Shown piece after piece: positions 45,201-54,617 of a DNA stretch of 64,000 nucleotides. The DNA is taken from positions 1 through 64,000 of the forward strand of contig DAHH01000019.1 of NCBI GenBank assembly GCA_002498385.1, written 5' to 3'. How positions within the stretch are numbered: position 1 is the stretch's first letter; every line of letters starts with the position of its first letter. The position numbers and the translations under genes were made by a program. The notes beneath the pieces are model-generated. The model made no database searches. It saw nothing but the letters and a program-made list of their open reading frames with translations, and had not been told where the DNA came from. Origin of the DNA: Methanobacterium sp. UBA410 (lineage in GTDB: Archaea > Methanobacteriota > Methanobacteria > Methanobacteriales > Methanobacteriaceae).

Positions 45201-46794
45201 CCAGGGTAACTACGATGTGGAGTACTCCAGTGGTAATTCAGCCTATTCTGGTAGTAACTGGACATCAAATAATGTCACATGGACTTCAAGTCAGCTGCCA
45301 ATACCTGAAGGAGCTACTGTAACCCAGGTCAGACTTTACCAGCCCTACACGTGGGATAAAACAAGTGGTCAGCCACATTTGAATGTTATTTTCAACGGTG
45401 GAAATGTTGTGAATTATATCGGTTGGTACACTGACAGTAAAGGATTTGGAAGCTCTAATTACCCATCAGGACTTTTCGTCTACGATGTGACGAGCTTATT
45501 CAACACTGCAGGCAACACTCTCAACATGACACCCGGAACTGGTACAAATCTAATACTCTACGGCAGCTACCTAGTAGTGGTTTACCAGGACCCAAACACA
45601 ACCAATAAAACCATTATTATCAATGACGGCTGCGACCTGCTCTGTTCAAACCCAGCATATTCTGTTAACGACACTGAAGCAACAGCATACGCTAACTTCC
45701 AGAACGTTAGCACGAATAAAGCTATAAATGCCAAACTCATTGACGTGCTTGCTTCAGCAAATGGAGATGATGGTAATGGAGCAAACCAAGCATTCTTCAA
45801 CGGCAGCGTTGTAGGTTCATTCAATTCAGACTACCTGAAAGATCCAGAGATAGGTTTCAGTCTTTTCAACATAACAAGCCTGCTCCAGAATGGTACCAAC
45901 ACTGCAGCTATGCAGAGCCACAACAACGCCACCAAAGGTGACAACATGGTAGCTTTAAGCAGTTTACTGGTTATTGAGTACGATACTGTGGCTCCTACGG
46001 TGAGTGCAGATATTAAAGGTGGTTCTTTTAATGCTTCGCAGAGTGTTAATTTAACGGCTTTGGATGATCAGGATTCTAATCCAACGATTTATTACACAAC
46101 TGATGGTAGTGACCCAACAACGAGCAGTGCTAAGTATACTGGTTCTATCAGTGTTGCTAAGACTACCACGTTGAAGTTCATGGCGGTTGATGCTGCTGGT
46201 AATCATTCAAACATCTGTAATGAGACCTACGCGATTCCTGATGCGGATGTTTATGTGAATTCTTCGGTAAGCGAGACCAATCCAAAGGTTGGTGACACAG
46301 TTACTGTGACGCTTAAGGTTGGAAACAATGGTCCTGACACAGCTCATGGCGTTGTTGTAACCTACACAGTGCCTGAGGGAATGGAATTTGTTGGTGCAAT
46401 CACTGACACGCCAGGTGCCTCAGCACCAGTCTACAACGCAACCACAAGAACTGTTACCTGGAATATTGGTGATGTACCAGTTGGAGATCCTAAACTCTTC
46501 GTAACCTTGAAGGTTTTAACTGCTGGTAAACTTGCAGGTAATGCTCTTGTAACCTCAACATCCCACGATCCAGTTTCAACTGATGATACAGGATCCTTAA
46601 CTGTTGAAGCAGTGGATGTGCAGTCCGGAACAGGACAATCAACAGCGGGACAAGAAAGTAGTTCTGTTGCAAACGCAGCAGAAGTTACAACCACCAGTAA
46701 GGTACCGATGCAGCCAACAGGAATCCCATTAGCAGGATTTGTCTTAGCTGCTCTCTCCATATTCAGTGGACTGTTAGTTCCAAGAAGAAAATAA
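42205..46794 (+). CDS. giant cell-surface protein with DUF3344, PKD, CARDB, chitobiase-like and DUF11 domains
   Basis: 1529 residues if started at the ACG at 42205, which stands 5 bases after a perfect AGGAGGTGA and aligns exactly with the start of the third surface gene (GGAGGTGAAAAT-GTG-AAA-AAG-CAA). The in-frame GTG at 42196 lies inside the ribosome binding site. A signal peptide (KKQATLMIFSLICALALCGSASAAD) comes first. Domains, approximate: DUF3344 (25-300), PKD (304-381), CARDB (384-507), DUF3344 (508-783), PKD (789-867), CARDB (868-975), DUF3344 (976-1258), chitobiase-type beta domain (1260-1344), DUF11 (1345-1470). A Gln/Ser linker and a C-terminal membrane segment with a basic end (IPLAGFVLAALSIFSGLLVPRRK) anchor it. 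Many Asn sequons. DUF3344 also opens the next protein, linking the two. Probably a scaffold or binding partner in the cell envelope. Confidence 0.88.
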   Translation, partial: TKKQATLMIFSLICALALCGSASAADVALNTTHNGTVSGDLYVNATQPVAWGNQASGVNSREFNQTFNLPTNGTNIQWAEVYVNIYSGTASANWPSNATIMLDGDGDGVYETTLGNELLDSGTKHSMDGVQYWINGHCFRVASDYQLCYNVTGLITCNNPSIYVKTEKVGTSSYDGRLKMIALVAAYNDGDNDKVDYWVNDGQDWISSGTSQTTFKTSTVTSTVTNATLNTVALSSADGSYIFNGEKHNGTNSVNPVNYFETHTWNVTSQITPGNDSTLTYRAGNGSFKNVLATLTLREKPVAPKANFTANATSGNDPLGITFTDESTGTITGYNWDFGDNSTSTDENPKHTYTKAGTYTVKLMVTGPGGNDTKVMNNYITVLSQCDLQVTEVTIPVNGPTVFPGETNNVTVTIKNNGPDASQATTVNLYASDVTSGPVASANVPALASGAQTTVLLTDPTIRPITANTTYGNSNASYVTYTANVDPLNTVPESNENNNQLASTACPVYYNGYKGKQYEYGGDDSTQRSYDLRGDLVYSIGDSTYGSKKAGYTVKWNSTDLTIPAGATIKEAWLYMAYSWDSTNLFPGNMQITFDGQNVSYVKWYYDLSNFGSWGSGVYGMLTYNVTSLFQPNSENNVTIFNSTVSATLYPFTLMVIYEDSSSTEKQIFINDGYDLLGVDERYGTTINEATAYTQFNGTIKDISNVKSAKLITSTSATGQGEGNLLFNGNTLGLNVWNATSTYWYAIDVHDVKDYLNTSNNTVGIQETDSCLGANQQFLVLEYNEPVPVANFTSNTTNGTVPLDVQFTDNSTGYITSYAWDFDGDGTVDSTAQNPSYTYTKSGNYTVTETVTGPGGSNSTTSIVTVNAPDLVVTNVTANNGTGGCMFANEPNVIYVTVENNGTAATPESTLNVNINGTDYTVNVPALAVGESTTVTVTDPVSRKDGDSVPINATTNPNNTIPETNTSNNSFSTNLTVYNNGYKGKRCTDGSDIDTQNTFQGNYDVEYSSGNSAYSGSNWTSNNVTWTSSQLPIPEGATVTQVRLYQPYTWDKTSGQPHLNVIFNGGNVVNYIGWYTDSKGFGSSNYPSGLFVYDVTSLFNTAGNTLNMTPGTGTNLILYGSYLVVVYQDPNTTNKTIIINDGCDLLCSNPAYSVNDTEATAYANFQNVSTNKAINAKLIDVLASANGDDGNGANQAFFNGSVVGSFNSDYLKDPEIGFSLFNITSLLQNGTNTAAMQSHNNATKGDNMVALSSLLVIEYDTVAPTVSADIKGGSFNASQSVNLTALDDQDSNPTIYYTTDGSDPTTSSAKYTGSISVAKTTTLKFMAVDAAGNHSNICNETYAIPDADVYVNSSVSETNPKVGDTVTVTLKVGNNGPDTAHGVVVTYTVPEGMEFVGAITDTPGASAPVYNATTRTVTWNIGDVPVGDPKLFVTLKVLTAGKLAGNALVTSTSHDPVSTDDTGSLTVEAVDVQSGTGQSTAGQESSSVANAAEVTTTSKVPMQPTGIPLAGFVLAALSIFSGLLVPRRK

Positions 46795-46822
46795 ACCCAT
46801 TTTCCCTTTTTTATTTTTTTAA
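46795..46822 (+). terminator. T-rich terminator after the first surface gene
   Basis: T6 and T7 tracts directly follow the stop codon; termination here may be partial because the next surface gene starts 113 bp after the stop. Confidence 0.45.
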
Positions 46823-46907
46823 GGTCTGAATTTAACTTTAAGCTTAAACTTACTTTTAATCCTGTAATGATACTTTAATTAATCTTATTTCAGTGGAGGC
46901 ACATAAA

Positions 46908-49900
46908 TTGGCGAATAAAAAAGTCAAAATAAATATTTTCATGCTACTCTTCTTAACACTGTTTTCTTTAACAATCTGTGGCACCGCCTCTGCAGACAGT
47001 AGTGTGGGAGGTCAGCCCGTTGTCACAGTTTTAAACGGCACTGTGAGCGGTGGTCTCTACAATGATTCTTATTATGGTATCAATGGCTCAGAAGATCACC
47101 AGAACGTAACTTACAATTTCAAGGATCTTCCAAGTAACGCCCAGGTTCAAAATGCCACACTTTATGTAGCTGTTTACTCTGGAAACATGCAGAGTGATCA
47201 TATAACCTGTGCAAACGTTACTTTCAATGGTAAACAGATTGACAGCCAGACTTTAGACACCCACTATAATTCTCCAAGTAGCGGTGGCAACGATAACACC
47301 GCTTACGGTGGAACAAGAAGGGATCCCTACCTTATAGTAAACAACCACACTGTAAGGGTTACCAGTGATTACATCATGTGTTATGATGTCACAAGCCTCG
47401 TAAAACAAAAAAACATGGCTTACGTTGACACGGTCGGTTCCTACGATGGTGGAATAAAGCTCATAACTTTAATTGTGGCTTACAATGATGGGGACTCGGA
47501 TAAAATAGCCTACTGGGTAAACTTTGGCCAGGACGTTTGTGACTCTAATGACTCTGGAAATACAACGTTCGGTGGATTGCCTGTGGATGATACAGTAAAC
47601 AGCGCAATTTTAAAGGTTATACACCTGGCAAGTGCTGATGGTATATATCACTTTAACAGTGCTCACGACAGTATGGACAACATCCTTTCCAACAGCAGTC
47701 CAGTTGGAAGTTACAGTGGATCAGATACATGGGATGTTACAAGCATGTACAAAAAGGGCACTGAAAACACCTTAATTTACCATAGAAGTCTCGCATATTA
47801 CAAACTGGTACTGGCCCTTCTAACAGTAAACTACACAGAACCAGCGGTTAAATTACCAGATTTACAGGTTAGCAACATTATATGCAACCCAGATGCAATC
47901 AAACTTTCAGGTAACCTTTTTTCTGACAGTTCCAACACCATAAAAGCCACGGTTAAGAATTTAGGCAGTCTTGATGCAGGTCAGTTCAAAATGGTCCTTA
48001 AGGTTGGTAACTACATAGAAACAAAGGTGATAAAAGGCCTGGCATCCGGTGCAAGCACAATTGTTTCATTTACAGGGTTTTTGCCCATCACAAATGGGCT
48101 TGTTACACTGGATGTAACTGCAGACAGTGATGGGCAGATTACAGAGGCCAATGAAACCAACAACATGGCTGCCAAATCTGTGAACGTTGTTACAAGCATT
48201 CTTCCTGATCTTGTACCTGTGAGTATCAGCGTTCCAAGTGACCTGAAAGTAGACACGGCCTATCCTGTTACTGTTACAGTTGTAAATGAGGGTGTTAAAT
48301 CTTCAGGTAAAACAAGAGTTATCCTATGGGCAACAAATATCAAAACTGGAGATAAGGTTGAAGTTGGAAGTATGGATCTGGACTCTCTACCTGTTAATGG
48401 AACGAAGGTTTTAACGTTCAGCTGGACACCAAAGCTCTACACAACCTACAACCTGACTGCAGAAGTTGACCCCGATGGATCCATAGAAGAACTGGATGAA
48501 ACAAACAACAAAAAAGTGGATGTAGAATACGTAAAAGAACCAGGTTCCACCATGATCTTCCTCACCAGTGACAATAATGGAGTTAACATCCTGGACTCTG
48601 CAGCACGGGAGGTACTTAAACAGTATCCAAAAATTGATTTCAAGATAAGGACTGGAACAGAGATATCAAACATGGACACAAGTGAGTTAAGGACATACCT
48701 CTTAAATTGTGATATCTTTATAGGTACGTGGGTAACTACAGAAGCTTACGAAGCAATAAATGCAACTTTAACGGCTTATCCAGATCTTATCAATGTAATT
48801 GCAGGTAAAAAAGTATTTTTGGTGCTGGAACCTCCAGCATCAACAGTTTCAAATGCAATAAACTTCATGAACTACTCTGTTATTGATGGAGTTAAACTGC
48901 TTGGAAACTTCACATCTGATGATTTAACTGCTTACTACCAGAACACTGAGAGGGGTACTGATTACAATCAGGTTTTAAAGTACGTTGAATCTGGAACTCT
49001 TGCAACCCTCATCAAGAGTTATGAGGGAGCAAGCAGTGATGTTAAAACCAGCATAGTTTCCCAGGTAAAATCCATTATAAACATCTTCAACATAGGTTCG
49101 AACATCCAGAACTTAACTGGAGATAATCTGATAAATGCAGTGAAAGCTTACCTATCACTGGTAACCTTAACCACCAGTTATTCCAGTGCAGGTACAGATG
49201 AAAGAAACAAAATAGCTGCCAAGATCCAGGAACTCATAAAAAACTACAACTTCAACTCCTTCACTGATGAAATGAATGCATGTGTTGCCCTTGAAACATT
49301 GGTGGACAACTATCAAAACGCATCAACGGACGAGGATAAAACCAAGATAGTTTCACGGCTTGAAAACATCATTAAAGATATAACAGCTTACACAGCTGCA
49401 ACCAGTGATTCTGATAGGGCAAACATTCTCCATGACTTTAAAAGTCTTATTGGCAGTACAGGAACAGATGCAGATGCAGTTACAATGATGGTTCAGGTGA
49501 GAAGCATCCTTGAAGACGTAACTGGCATGAAACTTGAGAACTTAACTGCTGATGAGAACCTAACAGGCAACGTCACTGCAATCCTGAAGTACAGGGGAGT
49601 TTTCAATGACTACTTGATCGGCGCAGTCAGCAAATACACTGGAAGCACTGTTGTCACGGATTTAGACCTTCCAGACCTATTTGATAAGGCAGTGCTCTAC
49701 AAAGATCTGAACGATGCTTCACGTGCAAAGGACATGATACTGTGGGCTTTAAGCCTTGATGGTTTTGTTACAACCTACAACGAGCCGCCAAGTTTCTCAA
49801 GCACACCCTCCTATGGAATCTATAGAAATAAATGGTACTCTTACGTTGACAGTGACGGCGTGTGGCACACTGGACTTGAAGAATATGAAAAAGAATACTT

Positions 49901-52900
49901 CAAATCAGGACAGCCATGTGTGGGACTCCTTGAAAGTACAATGTACGTTACGGGTAATGGATTACAGCCTTACTATGCCATAATAGCAGCTCTTGAAGCA
50001 AAAGGAATAAATGTAATACCCATTGTTGCATACGGTGGAACAGCTGCTCAACTTGAAGCAATGCTTGAAATATTCACCAACGCAACGAGTTATGATAAAT
50101 TCATTCTTAACCCCTCGGCCTACAAAGTTAATCTAGATGCTGTTGTTGACATGGTTGCATATGGTCTTGGAGGAACTGATTTCTCCGAGATAATTCCATT
50201 CTTCAATGCTTTGAACGTGGAAGTTGTGGCTGCAGTTCATTCGGATTTCGAAACGAATGCTCAGTATGCACTGGGCACCAGTGGATTAAATGCTTTAACA
50301 GGTGACAAGTGGTGGCACATTGCAATTTTGGAAGATCAGGGGATAGTGGATCCCATATTTGTTGGAGGTAAAGCAGAGACTGTAGACCCTCTTACAGGAA
50401 CAACAATCAGTAGCTACGTTCCATATGAACAAAATATAGAACTTCTGGCAAATAAAATAAGTAGCTGGACAGCTCTAAAATACCTCTCAAATGCAGCAAA
50501 GAAGGTAGCCTTAATATACTACAACTACCCTCCAGGAAAACAGAACATTGCAGCAAGCTACCTGGATCCTGTGCAGAGCATATTGAACCTTTTAAATGTG
50601 CTGAAACAGAACGGGTACAATGTACAAAACATTCCGTCCAATGCGGCCCTTCTCCTGGATGAGATGATGGCGCAGGGAACCAACATAGCTTCCTGGGCAC
50701 AGGGTCTTGTGGAAATCTTAGCCAACAACAACGGATCCCTCTTGGATGAATTAAAGGCCTACCAGGAGAATGACACCTACAAGGTAGACCTGACCAAGCT
50801 GGATAAAACTGAACTGGAAAAACTCGCCAACACACCAGGAGTTATACTGTACTCTGCAGATGACTTCATGAAATGGTTCAACCAGCTCGACGACCTTGTG
50901 AAGCTGGATATTACAGAGGGACCCGTTGCCTACATAGGCGAACTCTGTAAAAGGGCAGTTGCACTGGGTTATGTAGATAACATGGACAGCGTTATAGACA
51001 GCTGGTACTCCCAGATGGTCTCACTGCTTCCAGACAATCAAACAAACGTGGCATTACCAATATTGACAAATTTAATCAGTGAACTCAAGGTTTACGTGGA
51101 TTATAACAGTACAGCTGCATACAACAAATATTTGAACTACAAAAAAGAGTTTTTAGCCATTGAAATAAAGGGAATGTCTGGATGGGGAGATTTCCCCGGA
51201 AATGTAATGACAGTTGTGAAGAATGGAATCAAGTACTTTGTTTTACCAGGCATACAGTTTGGAAATGTGCTTATAGCGCCAGAACCGCAACGTGGATGGG
51301 AAGGAAATGCTGAACAACTTTACCACAACAGTGTTGTACCTCCAGATTACCAGTACCTTGCATTTTATGCTTACCTGCAGCAGCAGGGGTATAATGCAAT
51401 GGTCTTCGTAGGAAGACACGCAACCCATGAGTGGCTACCAGGTAAGGAGGTGCTTGAAGATGCAGATGATTTCACATCCATAGTCACAGGAAACGTGCCA
51501 CAGATATACTTCTACATAGTTGACGGTGTGGCAGAAGGAATAACAGCTAAAAGAAGGGGATCTGCAGTCATAATAGATCATCTAACCCCACCAATGGGAT
51601 TCACCAGCCTTTATGGAGGTATGTCAGATCTTGAAAGCCTGGTTGAGGATTATGATGGTGCAGATGATGCTGGAAAGGCTTCTATCATAATTAAAATCAA
51701 AGAGACAGTGAAAGACAACAACCTGGCGGCAGACATAGGCATCGACATAAATAACTTGAGCAGTGATAAAATAATCAAGTTAATCAATGAGTACCTTGAA
51801 GCTGTGACAAACACGTTCTATCCATACGGTGTGGACGTTCTGGGCCAGAACTGGACGGATGATCAGATAGCTCTGCTTGTAACCTCCATGCTTTCTGTTC
51901 CATTCAATGTTGGCGGTGGAAACGAAACGAGTTTGCAGAATGAAATAGCCCTGTTAATGAGGGGAAAGACCTATGACTCGTTGAATGCTGCCGAACAGAA
52001 TGCGGTGCAGGAGAAGTGTATTGAAGTTGTGAAGGAGCTCCTTCAAAGTGATGTTACAACAGTTGCAAATAAACTCACACCTAATCCCACGGAAAACCTG
52101 CAAACTGCCCTTAAAAAGGCTGTAACCTACTGCAATGAAATAAAGGAGAGCGTGAACAATGAGATAAACAGCTTCCTCAATGCGCTGAACGGGGGTTACA
52201 TAACTCCAGGACCTGCAAACGATCCTATAAATAACCCTGAGGCCCTTCCTACTGGAAGAAATTTTTACCAGGATCAAGCAGCTGAGATACCCACTAAACA
52301 GGCTTACCAGAATGCAAAAGACCTTGTTCTCGCAACTTTGGAGGGTTCAGACCTTAAAGACACTGTGAAGAAGATCGTGGTTGGAATCTGGGATGTGGAA
52401 ACAGCCAGGGACAATGGAGAACTCATCGCAATGATACTTTGCCTTCTTGGAATGGAGCCACAGTGGACAGATTCACCAAGTGCAGGATCAGGCGGTGCAA
52501 AACTCAAAGAAATGCCCATCTATGATGAATTAAGCAGTCTGGTCAGGCCAGATGGTTGGGGGAAGAAAAGAATAGATGTGGTGGTTGTAATCGACGGTAA
52601 CTTCAGGGATCTTTACAGCAGACAGCTGGGACTACTGGATAAAGCGTTCAGAGTGGCTCTGGCAAGATCATACTACACCCTACTCAACAATGCAACCCTC
52701 CAATCCAAATATGGAGACAAGATGAAAACAGCTTTAGATGCTGTGCTTTTGGACATTGGATACTATGGTCTTGGCAGTGAGCCCCTTGACGATAATTACG
52801 TGGCATATGATTGGGTTGATGATTTCCAGTACTACATGGATGAGGGCATGAACTGCACAGAGGCAGGAGAACTTGCAATATCCAGAATATTTGCCCCACC

Positions 52901-54077
52901 AGAAAATGATTACGGTGCACTCATCAGCCAGTCTGTGAAGCAGAGCTGGACCTGGAGCAATTCCGCAGAACTTGCAGAGAACTACCTGAACAGAATGGGA
53001 CACATTTACTCCTCTGAAAACTGGGGAACCTACAGTGCAAAAGCATTCAAAAGAGCCCTCACAGGAGTTTCTAAAGTTTTCACAAGCAGGGACACAAACT
53101 TATACGGTATACTTGACAACGATGACTTTTTCGATTACTGGGGGGGTCTTTCACTGGCAATAACTGCAGTGAACGGTCAGACACCTGACATGTATGTTTT
53201 AAAATATGGTAGTGGTACTAAACCAGGAGTTATGGGCATTGAACAGTTCCTTAACAGGGAATTGAACACCAGATACTACAACCCACAGTGGATCCGGGGA
53301 ATGATGAGCAGTGGGTATGCCGGTGCAGGATACATGCAGAAATTCGTATCCAACCTCTGGGGATGGCAGGTTACAAGGTCAAGCGCGGTTCAGAACTGGA
53401 TGTGGGACAACATAGTTGACACATACCTCAAAGATAAAAACAACCTTGGGGTTACACAGTTCCTTGAAAACGGTAACAATGCCTATGCCATGATAAGTAT
53501 GACGGGAACGCTTTTAACGGCTGCTTACAATGGTTACTGGAAGACGGATCAGGCAACCTTACAGATGGTTGCAAATGAATGGGCTCGCATGGTTATTGAA
53601 CATGGTGTGGCCTGCTGTGACTGTAGCTGCGGTAACATTGCCATGATGAAGTGGGCTGTTCAGTACATCAATGTGGACATGCTGGCGCAGTTTAAAAGTC
53701 AATTATATGCTGCAACTCAGAATTCTGCATTTGCTCCTTCATCGCAGCAGCAGACAAATCCCGGTGAAAGTCAATCTTCTCAAAGTCAGTCCGGTCAGTC
53801 TCAATCTGGCCAGTCCAGTGCTCAGGGTAGTTCTCAGGGACAATCCAGTGGTTCAAATCAGGGTCAAAGTCCGGCAGGTGTTGGGACTTCATCTGGACAG
53901 TCATCCTCTGAGTCGGGCCAAGGATCCTCTGGAGATCAGGGTAAAGCCAGTGAGGTAACTCCTGTAAGCCAAAGTTCCTCTTCACAGACAGGAATGCCAA
54001 TAGCAGCCATATTTGGTATTATTGCAATTGTCTGCCTTGTTGGTGTGGGGTACTTTAGGGGCAAAGGTAAATTCTAA
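46908..54077 (+). CDS. giant surface-anchored CobN-like (cobaltochelatase/Mg-chelatase H) protein
   Basis: 2389 residues from TTG 46908, eight bases after GTGGAGG (a GTG at 46893 is inside that site). Signal peptide ends near TICGTASAD. Order of domains: DUF3344 (about 30-305), two CARDB domains (about 310-425 and 430-540), then a CobN/ChlH-type region (about 545-2260). This region is interrupted by a helical, repeat-like insertion of about 260 residues (686-945). CobN hallmarks are GNVLIAPEPQRGWEG, HATHEWLPGKEV and YIVDGVAEGITAKRRGSAVIIDHL. The usual GTHGTxEWLPG is changed to GRHATHEWLPG, so catalysis may differ. Near the end is ACCDCSCGNI, a Cys cluster shared with the next gene. A Ser/Gln/Gly-rich stalk (53742-53960) and a final membrane helix with GYFRGKGKF anchor it outside the cell. 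Cytoplasmic CobN is about 1200-1300 residues and has no signal peptide. Confidence 0.88.
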   Translation: MANKKVKINIFMLLFLTLFSLTICGTASADSSVGGQPVVTVLNGTVSGGLYNDSYYGINGSEDHQNVTYNFKDLPSNAQVQNATLYVAVYSGNMQSDHITCANVTFNGKQIDSQTLDTHYNSPSSGGNDNTAYGGTRRDPYLIVNNHTVRVTSDYIMCYDVTSLVKQKNMAYVDTVGSYDGGIKLITLIVAYNDGDSDKIAYWVNFGQDVCDSNDSGNTTFGGLPVDDTVNSAILKVIHLASADGIYHFNSAHDSMDNILSNSSPVGSYSGSDTWDVTSMYKKGTENTLIYHRSLAYYKLVLALLTVNYTEPAVKLPDLQVSNIICNPDAIKLSGNLFSDSSNTIKATVKNLGSLDAGQFKMVLKVGNYIETKVIKGLASGASTIVSFTGFLPITNGLVTLDVTADSDGQITEANETNNMAAKSVNVVTSILPDLVPVSISVPSDLKVDTAYPVTVTVVNEGVKSSGKTRVILWATNIKTGDKVEVGSMDLDSLPVNGTKVLTFSWTPKLYTTYNLTAEVDPDGSIEELDETNNKKVDVEYVKEPGSTMIFLTSDNNGVNILDSAAREVLKQYPKIDFKIRTGTEISNMDTSELRTYLLNCDIFIGTWVTTEAYEAINATLTAYPDLINVIAGKKVFLVLEPPASTVSNAINFMNYSVIDGVKLLGNFTSDDLTAYYQNTERGTDYNQVLKYVESGTLATLIKSYEGASSDVKTSIVSQVKSIINIFNIGSNIQNLTGDNLINAVKAYLSLVTLTTSYSSAGTDERNKIAAKIQELIKNYNFNSFTDEMNACVALETLVDNYQNASTDEDKTKIVSRLENIIKDITAYTAATSDSDRANILHDFKSLIGSTGTDADAVTMMVQVRSILEDVTGMKLENLTADENLTGNVTAILKYRGVFNDYLIGAVSKYTGSTVVTDLDLPDLFDKAVLYKDLNDASRAKDMILWALSLDGFVTTYNEPPSFSSTPSYGIYRNKWYSYVDSDGVWHTGLEEYEKEYFKSGQPCVGLLESTMYVTGNGLQPYYAIIAALEAKGINVIPIVAYGGTAAQLEAMLEIFTNATSYDKFILNPSAYKVNLDAVVDMVAYGLGGTDFSEIIPFFNALNVEVVAAVHSDFETNAQYALGTSGLNALTGDKWWHIAILEDQGIVDPIFVGGKAETVDPLTGTTISSYVPYEQNIELLANKISSWTALKYLSNAAKKVALIYYNYPPGKQNIAASYLDPVQSILNLLNVLKQNGYNVQNIPSNAALLLDEMMAQGTNIASWAQGLVEILANNNGSLLDELKAYQENDTYKVDLTKLDKTELEKLANTPGVILYSADDFMKWFNQLDDLVKLDITEGPVAYIGELCKRAVALGYVDNMDSVIDSWYSQMVSLLPDNQTNVALPILTNLISELKVYVDYNSTAAYNKYLNYKKEFLAIEIKGMSGWGDFPGNVMTVVKNGIKYFVLPGIQFGNVLIAPEPQRGWEGNAEQLYHNSVVPPDYQYLAFYAYLQQQGYNAMVFVGRHATHEWLPGKEVLEDADDFTSIVTGNVPQIYFYIVDGVAEGITAKRRGSAVIIDHLTPPMGFTSLYGGMSDLESLVEDYDGADDAGKASIIIKIKETVKDNNLAADIGIDINNLSSDKIIKLINEYLEAVTNTFYPYGVDVLGQNWTDDQIALLVTSMLSVPFNVGGGNETSLQNEIALLMRGKTYDSLNAAEQNAVQEKCIEVVKELLQSDVTTVANKLTPNPTENLQTALKKAVTYCNEIKESVNNEINSFLNALNGGYITPGPANDPINNPEALPTGRNFYQDQAAEIPTKQAYQNAKDLVLATLEGSDLKDTVKKIVVGIWDVETARDNGELIAMILCLLGMEPQWTDSPSAGSGGAKLKEMPIYDELSSLVRPDGWGKKRIDVVVVIDGNFRDLYSRQLGLLDKAFRVALARSYYTLLNNATLQSKYGDKMKTALDAVLLDIGYYGLGSEPLDDNYVAYDWVDDFQYYMDEGMNCTEAGELAISRIFAPPENDYGALISQSVKQSWTWSNSAELAENYLNRMGHIYSSENWGTYSAKAFKRALTGVSKVFTSRDTNLYGILDNDDFFDYWGGLSLAITAVNGQTPDMYVLKYGSGTKPGVMGIEQFLNRELNTRYYNPQWIRGMMSSGYAGAGYMQKFVSNLWGWQVTRSSAVQNWMWDNIVDTYLKDKNNLGVTQFLENGNNAYAMISMTGTLLTAAYNGYWKTDQATLQMVANEWARMVIEHGVACCDCSCGNIAMMKWAVQYINVDMLAQFKSQLYAATQNSAFAPSSQQQTNPGESQSSQSQSGQSQSGQSSAQGSSQGQSSGSNQGQSPAGVGTSSGQSSSESGQGSSGDQGKASEVTPVSQSSSSQTGMPIAAIFGIIAIVCLVGVGYFRGKGKF

Positions 54078-54617
54078 AAATATTTTTCTTTTTTTCTTTT
54101 TTTAGATTAGTAAGATAATTTGTAATTAGTTTTAAAAATTAGTTTTTTGCAGATTCTGGATCAGCGCATGATTATTTTAAAAATCCTGTAAAAAAAGTAG
54201 TTTCTGAAATGTTTAGAGTGTTTCAAACCCCTTGAAATTCAAGTTAATTCTATAAAAAGTTCTAAGAATATGTTTTAGATCTCTATTTTGAATCCAAACT
54301 TCAAGGAGGAAATAGAGGATCTAAACTATTAAAACAAGAGTTAGATCCCGGTTACCCATTTTTTTCTATTTTGATGTTTTTTTTAGGAGGTTTAAAACTG
54401 TTCAGTGGTGGAATTAATTATTGGTCTCATCACCACACTTGCTTGTGCACCACAGTATATAAAGCTTTCTTTATTTTTTATCAAGTAACTGTGAAAAAAA
54501 TAGTAAATTATATAAGTCATATTTACTTTACTTTTTTTCATGTACATTTGATTAATTTGGATTGATTGTTGAATGTACAATAAAAAATTTCTTATAAAAA
54601 GTGAAGGAGGTGAAAAT
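54078..54617. other. spacer with terminator and promoter of the second CobN-like gene
   Basis: T-rich tracts at 54080-54108 follow the previous stop. TATATAAAG (54456-54464) and TTATATAAG (54507-54515) are TATA candidates. AGTAAAT (54502-54508) and ATTTACT (54521-54527) form an inverted repeat in the second one. No gene recognised. Confidence 0.5.

Noticed and set aside
50407..50835. 142-codon minus-strand ORF within the larger CobN-like gene
   Set aside because: Cys/His/Arg/Ser-rich translation typical of a shadow frame; the plus-strand protein is intact through this region.
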